A stretch of DNA of 64,000 nucleotides from JADJLQ01 sp044227925 (GCA_044227925.1 JBGAVW010000011.1:1-64000); one strand, 5' to 3'. Numbered from the stretch's first letter, positions 1 through 10,031 are shown. Notes: generated by a model not told the origin, from the letters alone. Program-made: numbers and translations.

Positions 1-2
1 CT

Positions 3-824
3 CTTGGTGAGCTGACTGCCGGCATTGCCCACGAAATTCAAAATCCACTCAATTTTGTAAACAACTTCAGTAGTATAAATAATGAATTGATAAACGAAGC
101 TCACGAAGAACTGGCAATCAGTAGTAATGAATTGGCACTGGGCAATATCCAATCAGCAAAAGACAAAATGCTAGAAGCAAGTGAATTACTCAACGATGTA
201 AAGATTAATTCTGAAAAAATAAATCAACATGGCAACCGGGCCAGCAGCATCGTAAAAGGCATGCTCGAACACAGTCGCAAATCATCAGGTGTAAAAGAAC
301 CTACAGATATAAATAAACTATGCGATGAATTTGTACGATTATCTTACCACGGCTTACGAGCAAAAGATAAAAATTTTAATTGTGATTTTAAATTAGATCT
401 TGACCCTGATCTTCCATTGGTAAATGTGGTATCGCAAGATATAGGCAGAGTATTGTTGAATATTATTAATAATGCTTTTCAAGCTACAGACAACCGTGCT
501 GGTCTGTCCGCAATTCCACCGAAAGACCAACACGGTTTGTCCGATAGCCAAAACGATTATAAACCATTGGTTTCAATAAATACAAATTACATTGCGTCGC
601 CGCATCGCCACGTGAGTATACGCATCTCCGACAACGGCCCCGGAATCCCTCCTCAAATCAAAGACAAAATATTCCAACCATTTTTTACTACTAAACCTAC
701 CGGGCAAGGGACGGGATTGGGATTGAGTCTGGCGTATGATATAGTGAAAGCGCATAGTGGGGAGATTAAACTTAATACCAATGAAAACAAAGGTTCTGAA
801 TTTATAATTATATTACCTATATGA
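3..824 (+). CDS. Sensor histidine kinase, C-terminal part (5' end outside window)
   Basis: The open frame enters from the window edge. It begins inside the H-box: GIAHEIQNPLNFV puts the phospho-accepting His at codon 30-32. An HATPase_c domain follows, with an N-box (LLNIINNAF), a G1 box (ISDNGPGIP) and an F/G2 region (PFFTTKPTGQGTGLGLS). The protein is a transmitter that autophosphorylates on His and passes phosphate to a response regulator. It is closely similar to the C-terminus of the next gene, so it is probably also a large multi-domain kinase whose sensor part lies upstream. The ATPase domain has a loop about 12 residues longer than the neighbour's between N-box and G1, encoded by a hairpin-forming repeat (489-541). 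An internal ATG at 87 is not a credible start because it would remove the H-box. Confidence 0.9.
   Translation, partial: LGELTAGIAHEIQNPLNFVNNFSSINNELINEAHEELAISSNELALGNIQSAKDKMLEASELLNDVKINSEKINQHGNRASSIVKGMLEHSRKSSGVKEPTDINKLCDEFVRLSYHGLRAKDKNFNCDFKLDLDPDLPLVNVVSQDIGRVLLNIINNAFQATDNRAGLSAIPPKDQHGLSDSQNDYKPLVSINTNYIASPHRHVSIRISDNGPGIPPQIKDKIFQPFFTTKPTGQGTGLGLSLAYDIVKAHSGEIKLNTNENKGSEFIIILPI
489..541. repeat. Imperfect palindrome inside kinase ATPase domain
   Basis: Arms 492-505 and 524-537 are inverted copies with one mismatch in 14 bases. They can be extended by about four bases through a one-base bulge. The loop is about 18 nt. The palindrome encodes a stretch absent from the paralogous kinase at 898-5955, so it looks like a small hairpin element inserted in frame. 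I found no second copy in this window by eye. Confidence 0.5.
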
Positions 825-897
825 AAGTACTAACATTACAAAAGGAGCTTTAGGTAGATAATCAAATAAAATATACTAAATCTTAAATGCGATCTTA

Positions 898-3800
898 ATG
901 CGACACATACTTCTTCTCATTCTTATCTCGACTATCACCAAAAGTATTAGTCAAACACCCATCCTTACCATCGACTCAGTACCAACACAGGGTGTACTCC
1001 TCAACACTCACTGGCAATACAAAATGGATCATGCCACAGATAATCGTTGGAAAAATATAGATCCCAATAGAGAAATGTTAGATTCTCTACCTGCCGATAT
1101 CAGGAAAGGCATCGGCACTATGCGCTTATATTTTATGCCATCTTCCAAATTAAAAGGTAAAGGTTATTCCATGCCCATACAGCAATCCATAGCCTCTGAA
1201 TATTATTTAAATGGAAACAAATTAGTCTCTTATGGTCACTTGGATACTGATCCTAAAAAAGTAGTTGGACAAGATCCTTATTGGACACCAATCCATTTTC
1301 CAATGAAATATGATACGATCAATACCCTGGAGATACGATTTGCATTTCCCAAAACTAAATTATACACGACTGTATTCGAGACAGAAAATCCTGTAGCTAA
1401 CCTGTCGTTATATGAATCTAATCATGCCTCTACGTTTTATGCCAAACAGATAAGCAACTATCATGTATTCGAAGGCCTATTGATAGCCCTGTGCATCATG
1501 ATTATGATTATTCATTTTGCATTTTATTATTTTAATCCTGAGATCAAAGCCAATCTTTGGTTTGGATTATCGAGAGGAATATACCTTATTGGTGCTATAC
1601 TACAGATGATATTTTGGTTTTATACGATAGATGTGAGTGATAAATATTGGTTCGGTACGATGGCTATGATTTTATTTACTTTGAATAATTGTACTACTTT
1701 TTACGCGGTACTCTTATACCTTCAAAAAAAACCTGACTCATGGGATAAGATAGGGATGGCTTTAGTAATACCCACCGCCGTATTTGTTTTTATGACTCAG
1801 CCCTGGGCATGGCGCATAGCTCCATTATTTCAGGTACTCATACAAGTTTTTACCATTCGGGCAGCTTACCTCACATTGAAAAAAAACAAGTCAGATTCTA
1901 TTCTGATTATGCTGGGGGCTGTTGCGACCATCTTGTTTTTTATCAAATTTATATCGATGGGTACTTATTCGAGTACTTCCTTTTTTACATCGCTGTATCC
2001 ATTACGTATGTTTTATTATATTTTATACTTATTGTGCTTACCTATTATATTTTCAATTTTATTATCAAAAGAATTTTCTGATACCAGTAAAAAATTAAAA
2101 TTAAAACTGTCGGAAGTGCAATCCTTATCAGCTAAAAACATATTGATAGAACAGGAAAAACAACAAATATTACAAACCCAAAATCTGATACTGGAAAAAG
2201 AAGTAACTGAAAGAACTCAAGACCTGATAGCAAAAAATCACGAACTCGAAATAGAAGCCTCCCTGGACAAAGTACGCTCCCGATCTCTCGCTATGCAACA
2301 CAGTGATGAGATACAGGAGGTTGCCTATACGTTGTATGCAGAACTAAAAAAATTAAATTTCCCATTTGGAGCATGCAGCGTATATCTTATAGACCAGGAT
2401 GATAATATGGAATCATGGGTAGCAGGTTTTGGTGATGGTGAGTATCCGCAGCGATTGAAAGTACCAAAGTTTGACCACCCGGTATACAATGCGTATATAG
2501 AGGCATTTCGAAAAGGGAAAAAATATGATGTACAGTTTTTATCTCCCGCTCTCAAACCAGCGTATGATGATCAGATGTTTTTACATACCGACTATAAAAA
2601 ATTAAATCCGGAAATCATACAGTTTATGCGTGACTTGCCGTCTGCATCTTTTTCTTTGGCCTATAATAAATATGGAGCCTTGCATTGGGGACCAGCTGTA
2701 TTATCTGAAGTGCAGGCTAATATTCTTCAAAAGTTTTCGTCAGTGTTTGAACAATCGTATACCCGATTTCTCGACCTGCAAAAAGCGGAAGCGCAAGCTA
2801 AAGAAGCACAAATAGAAGCTACCTTGGAACGTATCAGAGGTCGCGCATTATCAATGAATACTTCTGATGAATTAAATACTTTGATTGGTTTCACTTATTC
2901 AGAGTGCCTTAAACTCAATATGCATCTCGACAGAGGATTTATTATGACTTTTGATTCTGTAACCAACGACGCTAATTGGTGGATGGTCGGCTCAGAATCT
3001 CCGGATAAGCCTTCGAAATTATTGGTAAAATACCATGAACACGCTCCCAATTTGGCAATTTTAGACGGATGGCACAGTAGAGAACAGAAATGGTCTTACT
3101 TCTTAGGCGGTGAAAATAAAAAGAATTGGGATGACTATACATTAGTAAAAACCGACTTGGCCCTGTTGCCTGATTTTGTAATTCAAGATATGCGCTCAGT
3201 AGAAAACATTATTCTCAATGCTTCTTTTCAAAATTTCGGTTGTATAATGCTCTCTTCTTTTGAACCTATGAGTGATGAACATTTTGATTTATTAGTACGA
3301 ATATCGAAAGTATTTGACTTCACGTATACCCGATTCTTGGATTTGAAATCTAAAGAAGAACAACTCCGGGAAGCTCAAATAGAAACTGCACTCGAAAAAA
3401 TACGAAGCCGATCACTCGCCATGCATAAGTCCGATGAACTCCATGAGGTGATGAAAGTACTATTCGAGAAAATGACAGAACTTAATGTAATCAAGGGTAC
3501 GTTGGCATTGCAATTATTTGATGAAGAAAAAAATAGCAGTGATTTTTGGGTAAGTAATGAGATACAACATATATCAAAAGTTAGTTTACCGTATAGAAAA
3601 GATATCCTGGAATCAAATGGGTATATGAAAGATTGCTGGAAGGCATATCATTCAAAAGTGGATATTATAAACAAAATGTATCCTAGGGATCAAAAAGACA
3701 GGTATTTTGATTATGTATTTGCAAGCAATGATACAGCCACTATACCCACCCATGTTAGGGAATTTATAAATAATAATCCAGATCAAATTCAATGCTTATT

Positions 3801-5955
3801 AGTCGAAAAACATTCATGCATCTTTGTGGACAATTGGGAAGCGCAGCCTTTTGAAGAGGATCAAATAAAAATACTCAAAAGGGTAGCTAAAGTTTTTGAC
3901 CAGTCATACATTCGATTTCTCGATTTACAGAAGGCAGAAGAGCAAACTCGTGAAGCACAAATAGAAGCATCTCTGGAACGAATACGCGCGGCGACTTTGG
4001 CTATGCAATCTACTGATCAACTCTCCTCTGTCATACTATTCATCTATGGTGAATTGAATAAAATTGAATCAGAGCTCAATCGTTGTTTCTTTATGGTTTT
4101 TGATCCACAAAACTTTGGTGTTACCTGGTGGATGGCCGGTGTAGATACTCCGGATCTGGGCAAAGGATTTTTTGTGCCCTACAGTGAACATGCTCCTCAA
4201 ATGGCCTACCTAAGAGGATGGCAGGAAAAAAAAGAGCGGTGGCAATATCGGATGCAAGGAGATGAAAAAAGAAAATGGGATAATTATTTATTCCATCATA
4301 CCGACTTAGCAAGATTACCGGATGTGATCAAAGACAATATGCAGTCATTTACAGATATTTACCTTGATGGCTCCTTTAATAGTTTTGGTTGTCTCACTAC
4401 AGGTAGTCCAGTTCCACTGAGTACAAAAGCTGTTGATTTATTAGTTCGATATTCCAAAGTATTTGATCTTTCGTTTACCCGATACAATGACTTGAAACAA
4501 GCAGAGGCCCAAGCCCGAGAATCTCAGATAGAAACTGCTCTGGAAAAAATACGATCGAGCTCACTAGCAATGCAAAAATCACATGAGATAAAATCAGTAG
4601 TCACCACATTATTTCAAAAACTAAAAGAACTGAAAGTAGATTTTAATGGTGCTGCTGCTATACATATTTTTAATGATACTACTAAAGATGCCGTGATATG
4701 GGTAGCTACACCTACTTTAGAATTTACTATCGAAGTCCAATTACCATATGATGCCGATTATTTTATAGATAATCCAATCATTACCGATATATGGCATGCT
4801 AAAGAAACAGGACAAGATATAATCACTAAAATATATCCCTTACAAGAAAAAAACCGATATTTTCAATACGTATTTAAACACAATCCCCAGATTCCGGACT
4901 TTGAGCAAAAACGGATTTATAATGAATTAAATTATTCTGCGACTTTTATAGCACAACCCAACTCTTTGCTTGGAGTTAATAGTTGGTCTGATAATCAATT
5001 GATAACGGATGAGCAATATAAATTACTTAAAAGAGTAGGCTATGTGTTTGAACAAGCCTACGTACGGTTTCTGGATTTGCAAAAAGCTGAGGCTCTTGCA
5101 GAACAAGCAAGGTTAGATTTAATTCAAATTCAAACTGAGAAAAAAAGAGCTGAAGATGCATTGAAAGAACTAAGTGCCACCCAGGCCCAGCTTATCCAAT
5201 CAGAAAAAATGGCCTCCCTCGGAGAGCTCACGGCAGGCATTGCCCATGAAATCCAAAACCCACTCAATTTTGTAAATAATTTCTCCGAAATAAATAATGA
5301 TTTAATCAATGAATTAAAGGAGGAATTTGAAAAAGGCAATAAACAGCAAGCGACAGAATTAATCAACGACATTAAAATCAATTCTGAAAAAATACATCAC
5401 CATGGTCACCGGGCCAGTAGCATTGTCAAAAATATGCTCGAGCACAGCCGCAAATCATCTGGTGTAAAATCCCTGACTGATATCAATGCCCTATGCAATG
5501 AGTTTCTGCGATTAGCCTATCACGGCTTAAGAGGAAAAGATAAAACGTTCAACTCAGATTTTTCCATTGATCCTGATCTATCATTACCTAAAATAAATGT
5601 TATAAGTCAGGATATATCCAGAGTAATTTTAAATTTGGTTACCAATGCTTTTTATGCAGTCTGTGAGAAAAGCAAACAAATCAACATCCGGGATTATAAA
5701 CCTGAGGTTACTATCAAAACCAGAAAGTTACATGAGGAAATCGAAATACATATCAACGACAACGGCCCGGGCATACCCGATTCGATAAAAGATAAAATTT
5801 TCCAGCCGTTTTTTACAACCAAACCTACAGGACAGGGCACGGGCTTGGGGTTAAGTCTAAGTTATGATATAGTGAAAGCACATGGGGGTACCATTAAAGT
5901 GGCTTCTCCAGAAGGCCATGGTTCAAGTTTTGTAATCACTTTACCCATAGCCTGA
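898..5955 (+). CDS. 7TMR-DISM sensor histidine kinase with five tandem sensor-like repeats
   Basis: This 1685-residue inner-membrane kinase has a signal peptide (1-19), a periplasmic 7TMR-DISM-type domain (about 20-185) and seven or so membrane spans (190-395). A coiled coil leads into five repeats of about 190 residues, starting near 452, 639, 828, 1022 and 1211. Each begins with a helix like IEA-LE-IR-RSLAM and ends with a helix like FLDLQKAEAQ. The transmitter follows: coiled coil 1400-1440, H-box with His1450, N-box Asn1583 and G1 around 1622-1625 (DNGPGIP). Repeats 2 and 4 resemble each other, as do 1, 3 and 5, which suggests duplication of a two-domain unit. The repeats look GAF-like in size and coiled-coil linkage, but I cannot assign the fold. 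No receiver is fused, so a partner regulator must exist. The 898 ATG is followed directly by the signal peptide. Confidence 0.9.
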   Translation: MRHILLLILISTITKSISQTPILTIDSVPTQGVLLNTHWQYKMDHATDNRWKNIDPNREMLDSLPADIRKGIGTMRLYFMPSSKLKGKGYSMPIQQSIASEYYLNGNKLVSYGHLDTDPKKVVGQDPYWTPIHFPMKYDTINTLEIRFAFPKTKLYTTVFETENPVANLSLYESNHASTFYAKQISNYHVFEGLLIALCIMIMIIHFAFYYFNPEIKANLWFGLSRGIYLIGAILQMIFWFYTIDVSDKYWFGTMAMILFTLNNCTTFYAVLLYLQKKPDSWDKIGMALVIPTAVFVFMTQPWAWRIAPLFQVLIQVFTIRAAYLTLKKNKSDSILIMLGAVATILFFIKFISMGTYSSTSFFTSLYPLRMFYYILYLLCLPIIFSILLSKEFSDTSKKLKLKLSEVQSLSAKNILIEQEKQQILQTQNLILEKEVTERTQDLIAKNHELEIEASLDKVRSRSLAMQHSDEIQEVAYTLYAELKKLNFPFGACSVYLIDQDDNMESWVAGFGDGEYPQRLKVPKFDHPVYNAYIEAFRKGKKYDVQFLSPALKPAYDDQMFLHTDYKKLNPEIIQFMRDLPSASFSLAYNKYGALHWGPAVLSEVQANILQKFSSVFEQSYTRFLDLQKAEAQAKEAQIEATLERIRGRALSMNTSDELNTLIGFTYSECLKLNMHLDRGFIMTFDSVTNDANWWMVGSESPDKPSKLLVKYHEHAPNLAILDGWHSREQKWSYFLGGENKKNWDDYTLVKTDLALLPDFVIQDMRSVENIILNASFQNFGCIMLSSFEPMSDEHFDLLVRISKVFDFTYTRFLDLKSKEEQLREAQIETALEKIRSRSLAMHKSDELHEVMKVLFEKMTELNVIKGTLALQLFDEEKNSSDFWVSNEIQHISKVSLPYRKDILESNGYMKDCWKAYHSKVDIINKMYPRDQKDRYFDYVFASNDTATIPTHVREFINNNPDQIQCLLVEKHSCIFVDNWEAQPFEEDQIKILKRVAKVFDQSYIRFLDLQKAEEQTREAQIEASLERIRAATLAMQSTDQLSSVILFIYGELNKIESELNRCFFMVFDPQNFGVTWWMAGVDTPDLGKGFFVPYSEHAPQMAYLRGWQEKKERWQYRMQGDEKRKWDNYLFHHTDLARLPDVIKDNMQSFTDIYLDGSFNSFGCLTTGSPVPLSTKAVDLLVRYSKVFDLSFTRYNDLKQAEAQARESQIETALEKIRSSSLAMQKSHEIKSVVTTLFQKLKELKVDFNGAAAIHIFNDTTKDAVIWVATPTLEFTIEVQLPYDADYFIDNPIITDIWHAKETGQDIITKIYPLQEKNRYFQYVFKHNPQIPDFEQKRIYNELNYSATFIAQPNSLLGVNSWSDNQLITDEQYKLLKRVGYVFEQAYVRFLDLQKAEALAEQARLDLIQIQTEKKRAEDALKELSATQAQLIQSEKMASLGELTAGIAHEIQNPLNFVNNFSEINNDLINELKEEFEKGNKQQATELINDIKINSEKIHHHGHRASSIVKNMLEHSRKSSGVKSLTDINALCNEFLRLAYHGLRGKDKTFNSDFSIDPDLSLPKINVISQDISRVILNLVTNAFYAVCEKSKQINIRDYKPEVTIKTRKLHEEIEIHINDNGPGIPDSIKDKIFQPFFTTKPTGQGTGLGLSLSYDIVKAHGGTIKVASPEGHGSSFVITLPIA

Positions 5956-6066
5956 CTTTATTATCCTATCTTTTTTTGAAGACAAACCAGTATATATCAC
6001 CTCATTTTTATATACTTGTCTTATTTTAAAAACAATCAAACAATTATCAACTCATCTCCTTCACTT

Positions 6067-7461
6067 ATGCATCCTTCTATCTTTATTAGTTTAGCCTGGA
6101 GCCTTTTTATATTTTTCTTTTCCTGTAGCCAACCAAAACCAGGGCAATTGGTTAATTGGGTATTGACTAAGGCAGATTCATCTGTTGTATTTCAGGATCA
6201 ATCTCCTATCTCACTTCAACCCTATTCCAATTCATCGGATCTGATTCAGCTGGATACCGCATTCCTGCGACAGGAAATTGAAGGCTTTGGTTTTACACTT
6301 ACTGAAGCCAGTGCTTACCTCATCCAGCAGCTTCCGGCCGATAAAAAATCCGACTTACTCAACGAATTATTTGCCCCGGATGGATCAGGAATTCATATCA
6401 GTTATTTGAGAATTGGCATCGGGGCTACTGATCTTAGCAGGGAGATCTATTCATATGCTGATAGTCCTGAGGATACTTCTTTGACTTATTTTAATTTTTC
6501 TACAGACTCAGTATACCTGATTCCATTGATTAAAGAAATTTTACAAATTCATCCCGGATTAAAAATTATGGCCACACCCTGGTCAGCACCGGCCTGGATG
6601 AAGGATAATAAAAAGACGATGGGTGGCCATTTGGCCAGAAAATACTTTCCATTCTATGCCGAATATTTGCTTACTTATATTCGTCATATGCATTTATCGG
6701 GTATTCCCATCTATGCACTCACTCCGCAAAATGAACCATTACATGGCGGTAACAATCCGAGTATGGAAATGTCTGCTGAAGAACAATCAGACTTTATAAA
6801 AAATCACCTGGGGCCGGTATTTAAAAAATCAGGTATTAGTACAAAACTAATCATCTACGATCACAATGCAGATCATCCGGAGTACCCCTTAAGCATACTG
6901 GCTGATTCGGCGGCTAATGTATACATTGATGGCACTGCTTTTCATCTGTACAATGGAGACATTTCTGTATTATCCGGGATTCACGATCGGTTTCCGGACA
7001 AATCTCTTTATTTCACCGAACAATGGACCGGCGCAAAAGGTCAGTTTGGCGGCGACCTGATATGGCACATAAAAAATATAATTATAGGAAGCATGCGCAA
7101 TTGGTCAAAAATTGCTTTAGAGTGGAACCTCGCTAATGATCCTGATTATGCTATGCATACTCCCGGTGGATGTACGGAGTGCAAAGGTGCATTGACCATC
7201 TCAGGGAAAGACATTAATAAAAATGTTTCTTATTATATCATTGCCCATATTTCAAAATTTGTACCTGCCGGCTCACGGGTACTGTTTACGCAATCTGATT
7301 CATCACTGCTTCACATTGGTTTTATCACCCCCTCCGATCGCAAAGTACTTTTGGTGTGCAATGAATCAGATACAGAAATAAAAGCCAATGCGGGAGATGT
7401 ATCAGGCAAGATTAGCTTTACTATGCCGCCAAAAAGTGTCGCCAGTTTTATTTGGCCTTAG
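6067..7461 (+). CDS. GH30 family glycosidase, lipoprotein
   Basis: This is a secreted glycoside hydrolase of the GH30 (glucosylceramidase / endo-beta-1,6-glucanase) family. In this numbering the acid/base Glu is E223 in TPQNEP and the nucleophile is E318 in YFTEQW. Other family landmarks are EGFGFTLTEASA near the N-terminus and ATPWSAPAWMK. The C-terminal beta-domain ends in PPKSVASFIW, as in family members. I chose the ATG at 6067 because it gives a clean lipoprotein signal (hydrophobic run then FFFSC). An upstream TTG at 6016 would add 17 polar residues before it. The likely place is the outer membrane. Substrate (beta-1,6-glucan, glucosylceramide or xylan-like) cannot be read from the sequence. 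The next gene starts 18 nt downstream, so the two may be co-transcribed. Confidence 0.88.
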   Translation: MHPSIFISLAWSLFIFFFSCSQPKPGQLVNWVLTKADSSVVFQDQSPISLQPYSNSSDLIQLDTAFLRQEIEGFGFTLTEASAYLIQQLPADKKSDLLNELFAPDGSGIHISYLRIGIGATDLSREIYSYADSPEDTSLTYFNFSTDSVYLIPLIKEILQIHPGLKIMATPWSAPAWMKDNKKTMGGHLARKYFPFYAEYLLTYIRHMHLSGIPIYALTPQNEPLHGGNNPSMEMSAEEQSDFIKNHLGPVFKKSGISTKLIIYDHNADHPEYPLSILADSAANVYIDGTAFHLYNGDISVLSGIHDRFPDKSLYFTEQWTGAKGQFGGDLIWHIKNIIIGSMRNWSKIALEWNLANDPDYAMHTPGGCTECKGALTISGKDINKNVSYYIIAHISKFVPAGSRVLFTQSDSSLLHIGFITPSDRKVLLVCNESDTEIKANAGDVSGKISFTMPPKSVASFIWP

Positions 7462-7479
7462 AATGTGTAAAATGATCAT

Positions 7480-8106
7480 ATGAAAAGTATCCGTACCTTC
7501 TTTTTCAGTCCGCTCTTTCTTTTTTTCTTGTTGATATTGGTACTGGTTCCCATTGCAGGTATGTTTTTCCTTGACTCAGATATACGATTGATCAGTTATC
7601 TTCAATCTATCCAGGCCAGGCCGGTGATGTATAGCCTGGTTAGTTTTATATTGCTTACCTCAGATGTAATTTTACCCGTTCCATCTTCAGTGATCTTATG
7701 GATGAATGGCTGGGTCTTGGATATTGGATATGGTAGTTTACTTTCCATGTTTTCTACTACCATTTCAGGATGTATAGGATATGGAATAGGATACTGGGGA
7801 TTAAAAAATAAACCTACAACGCTTTGGTCTTTTGAAAAATTTCATAAACATGCATTCCCTATTATTATATTTTCACGTGGTATTCCAATGGTATCTGAAG
7901 CAATATGTATTCTCGGCGGAGTCTATAAATTAAAACCTGCTCTTTTTTTATTATATAATTTCCTGGGATATTTACCGGTTTGTATCCTATTTGCATTTCT
8001 AGGTACCTGGGATCAGTATCATGAGTATCTTTTTACCGGTTTATTGATCGCACTGCTGATTACCCTGCTCATTTGGTTAATCGGAAGGAGATACATCTCT
8101 TCATAA
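7480..8106 (+). CDS. VTT/DedA-type integral membrane protein
   Basis: This is a 208-residue membrane protein with about five hydrophobic segments. It has VTT (SNARE-associated, DedA/TVP38) landmarks: a proline-rich re-entrant segment LPVPSSVI around residue 65, a glycine-rich stretch GCIGYGIGYW, and SRGIPMVSEAICILGG around 128-143 with the conserved Arg. Family members are implicated in membrane homeostasis and in lipid scrambling or flipping of undecaprenyl-phosphate and phosphatidylethanolamine. The substrate here is unknown. It lies 18 nt after the GH30 gene on the same strand. Confidence 0.8.
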   Translation: MKSIRTFFFSPLFLFFLLILVLVPIAGMFFLDSDIRLISYLQSIQARPVMYSLVSFILLTSDVILPVPSSVILWMNGWVLDIGYGSLLSMFSTTISGCIGYGIGYWGLKNKPTTLWSFEKFHKHAFPIIIFSRGIPMVSEAICILGGVYKLKPALFLLYNFLGYLPVCILFAFLGTWDQYHEYLFTGLLIALLITLLIWLIGRRYISS

Positions 8107-8495
8107 ATTTTATATCATGCCTGCCCTCCGGAGGTGGCTGTATTTTCTGACCAAAGCTTTTGCCCGGACTATTAGACCATTCATTTTAGTGCATGCCTAT
8201 TTATTGCCTTTAGCAAATATCTATGCACCTATTGCATCTATTTCTTTCAATAAATTAATTTGGGGCAATCTTTATAATTTACCCAGCAGAACCTATTTAA
8301 TTTTTAAGTAGAAGCCTCCATTTATATTCAGTTTTTTTGATAGAACTTCCCGAAATGGATTGCCATTAAAAGGCATAAAGAAACAGCCTAATGAATAAAT
8401 CATTTTAAAAATAAATTTTATAACTATATTAGTTTCTCAGTTTACTGAAAATGTTTCCGGTATACTGATAATTTCTCCCTTGAAAAACCAACTCT
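8107..8495. other. Intergenic region, no convincing gene
   Basis: This 389-nt AT-rich gap separates the VTT gene from the flavin oxidase operon. It holds a 64-codon open frame (8117-8311) with no recognisable domain and no convincing ribosome-binding site. Near the 3' end are two similar short tracts, ctcagtttactga and ccggtatactgat. The promoter of the downstream operon should lie in the last 150 nt, but I see no clear consensus match. Confidence 0.5.
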
Positions 8496-10031
8496 ATGTC
8501 TTACCGTAAATCTCCGTCCCAAATTCACAGGCAAAAGAATATTGAATACCTTTCTTCCCTCGAAAAAAGTCCGGTGGCTATCAGTACTGACCTTTTAAAA
8601 ACGCTTACCTTCGGATTAAAAGGCAAAGTTGTATTTCCCTGGTCTCCGGGATATGCAGAGGATAAAAAAGATTTTAATAATGCTTTTCCGGCCGATCCAT
8701 TAGCCATAGTTTATGCAGCCAATTATGAAGACATTCGTTTGGTCCTTTCTTTTATAAGGACCAATAATCTTCAGTTTTGTGTCCGGTCCGGAGGCCATAG
8801 TCTGGCTGGCTACTCAATTTGCGATGGAATTATAATCGATTTGAGTCAGCTCAATAATATCTATGTGGATCCAGTATATAAAACAGCCTACGTAGAGCCG
8901 GGTTGCACATTTGAAAAAATTTTTCCGATCATCGAACAATATGGATTGCATATGCCCAGTGGCGAATGCCCTACTGTGGCAGTAGCCGGTTTTATGCAGG
9001 GAGGGGGATATGGGTTTACTTCCCGCACATATGGACTTGGCTGTGATGTGGTACTATCCGTGACGGTAATGCTGGCCGATGGAAGAATAGTAATGGCCAA
9101 TAACCACAATAATTCGGATTTGTTTTGGGCTATACGCGGCGGCACCGGTGGCAATTTTGGGGTGTTGCTCAATATTTCGTATCGATTGGTTTCATTACAA
9201 CAAGTGATTGGAATAAAGCTTGCCTGGGATTTTCATGATTCCACTGCCAATGCAGCTGGCGCACTTACGTATATACAAAATCAATTTATAGTAAACGATA
9301 CTTACCCCAATTTGGGCTTTGAATTCGCAATAGCTAAAGATTCAGACGGAAGGCAAAAAGTATTTTTCTGTGCTATATGGATCGGCGATGAAAATGAATT
9401 AAATACGGTATTGGCACCCATATTGGCTCTTCCAGGTACTCAGCCATTATTGAGAATAAAGGGAAATTATTTTGGTGTAAATGAAAAATTACTTGAGAAT
9501 ACACCTGATGTTCCTCAGGATGCCAATGCTTTATCCAGAAGCACCATCATTGCCAGGCCCCTCACCGCAATAGACTGGTCAGAGATTTTGGCTTTTTTCC
9601 TCACTGCTCCCAATGCATATACGACGGTAGGTATCGAATGTTATGGTGGGGCAGTAAGCCAGGTGGCTGAAGATGCAACTGCATTTATACATCGAAAAGC
9701 ACTGATGGATTATTTCTGTGATGTCTTTTTTACACCCGAATCAAATGATCGCAAGAAAAATGAGGAATGGTCTGAAGCGTATTATAATTTTCTTAAAAAG
9801 TTTGGTAACGGTCATTCATACCAAAATTATCCCAATAGAAATCAAACCCAGGATTTTAGGTGGGCCTTTTGGGGCAATGCTTATGATCGCTTGTTGGCAG
9901 TAAAGCAAAAATACGACCCCAATAATGTATTTAAGTTTGCTCAATCCATTGGCCCCTATAATAAAGACCTCACAGCCATATATTCAAATTATCCTGAATT
10001 AGAAAAGCCCATAGTATATGAATCTCTCTAA
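8496..10031 (+). CDS. FAD-linked oxidoreductase, BBE-like with probable bicovalent flavin
   Basis: This is a 511-residue oxidase of the PCMH-type FAD-binding / berberine-bridge family. The N-terminal FAD domain contains RSGGHS with His101, the usual 8-alpha-histidyl attachment site. It also has GECPTVAVAGF with Cys158, where bicovalent members (glucooligosaccharide oxidase, BBE) form the 6-S-cysteinyl bond. GGGYGFTSRTYG follows. The C-terminus has the BBE motif YDRLLAVKQKYDPNNVF that closes the flavin site. The protein oxidises a sugar, alcohol or amine with O2; which one is unknown. There is no signal peptide, so it is cytoplasmic. Its 3' end overlaps the start of the adenylate cyclase gene by 14 nt, making it the first gene of a four-gene operon. 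Confidence 0.88.
   Translation: MSYRKSPSQIHRQKNIEYLSSLEKSPVAISTDLLKTLTFGLKGKVVFPWSPGYAEDKKDFNNAFPADPLAIVYAANYEDIRLVLSFIRTNNLQFCVRSGGHSLAGYSICDGIIIDLSQLNNIYVDPVYKTAYVEPGCTFEKIFPIIEQYGLHMPSGECPTVAVAGFMQGGGYGFTSRTYGLGCDVVLSVTVMLADGRIVMANNHNNSDLFWAIRGGTGGNFGVLLNISYRLVSLQQVIGIKLAWDFHDSTANAAGALTYIQNQFIVNDTYPNLGFEFAIAKDSDGRQKVFFCAIWIGDENELNTVLAPILALPGTQPLLRIKGNYFGVNEKLLENTPDVPQDANALSRSTIIARPLTAIDWSEILAFFLTAPNAYTTVGIECYGGAVSQVAEDATAFIHRKALMDYFCDVFFTPESNDRKKNEEWSEAYYNFLKKFGNGHSYQNYPNRNQTQDFRWAFWGNAYDRLLAVKQKYDPNNVFKFAQSIGPYNKDLTAIYSNYPELEKPIVYESL

Noticed and set aside
573..755. Short minus-strand frame inside the first kinase
   Set aside because: It is the antisense shadow of the conserved ATPase domain and has no independent support.
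6016..6066. TTG start giving a 17-residue longer GH30 protein
   Set aside because: The ATG at 6067 begins a proper lipoprotein signal; the extra residues are polar and would spoil it.
8117..8311. 64-codon open frame after the VTT gene
   Set aside because: No domain, no ribosome-binding site and an atypical composition. It lies in a region with other random short frames. Left as part of an intergenic region.
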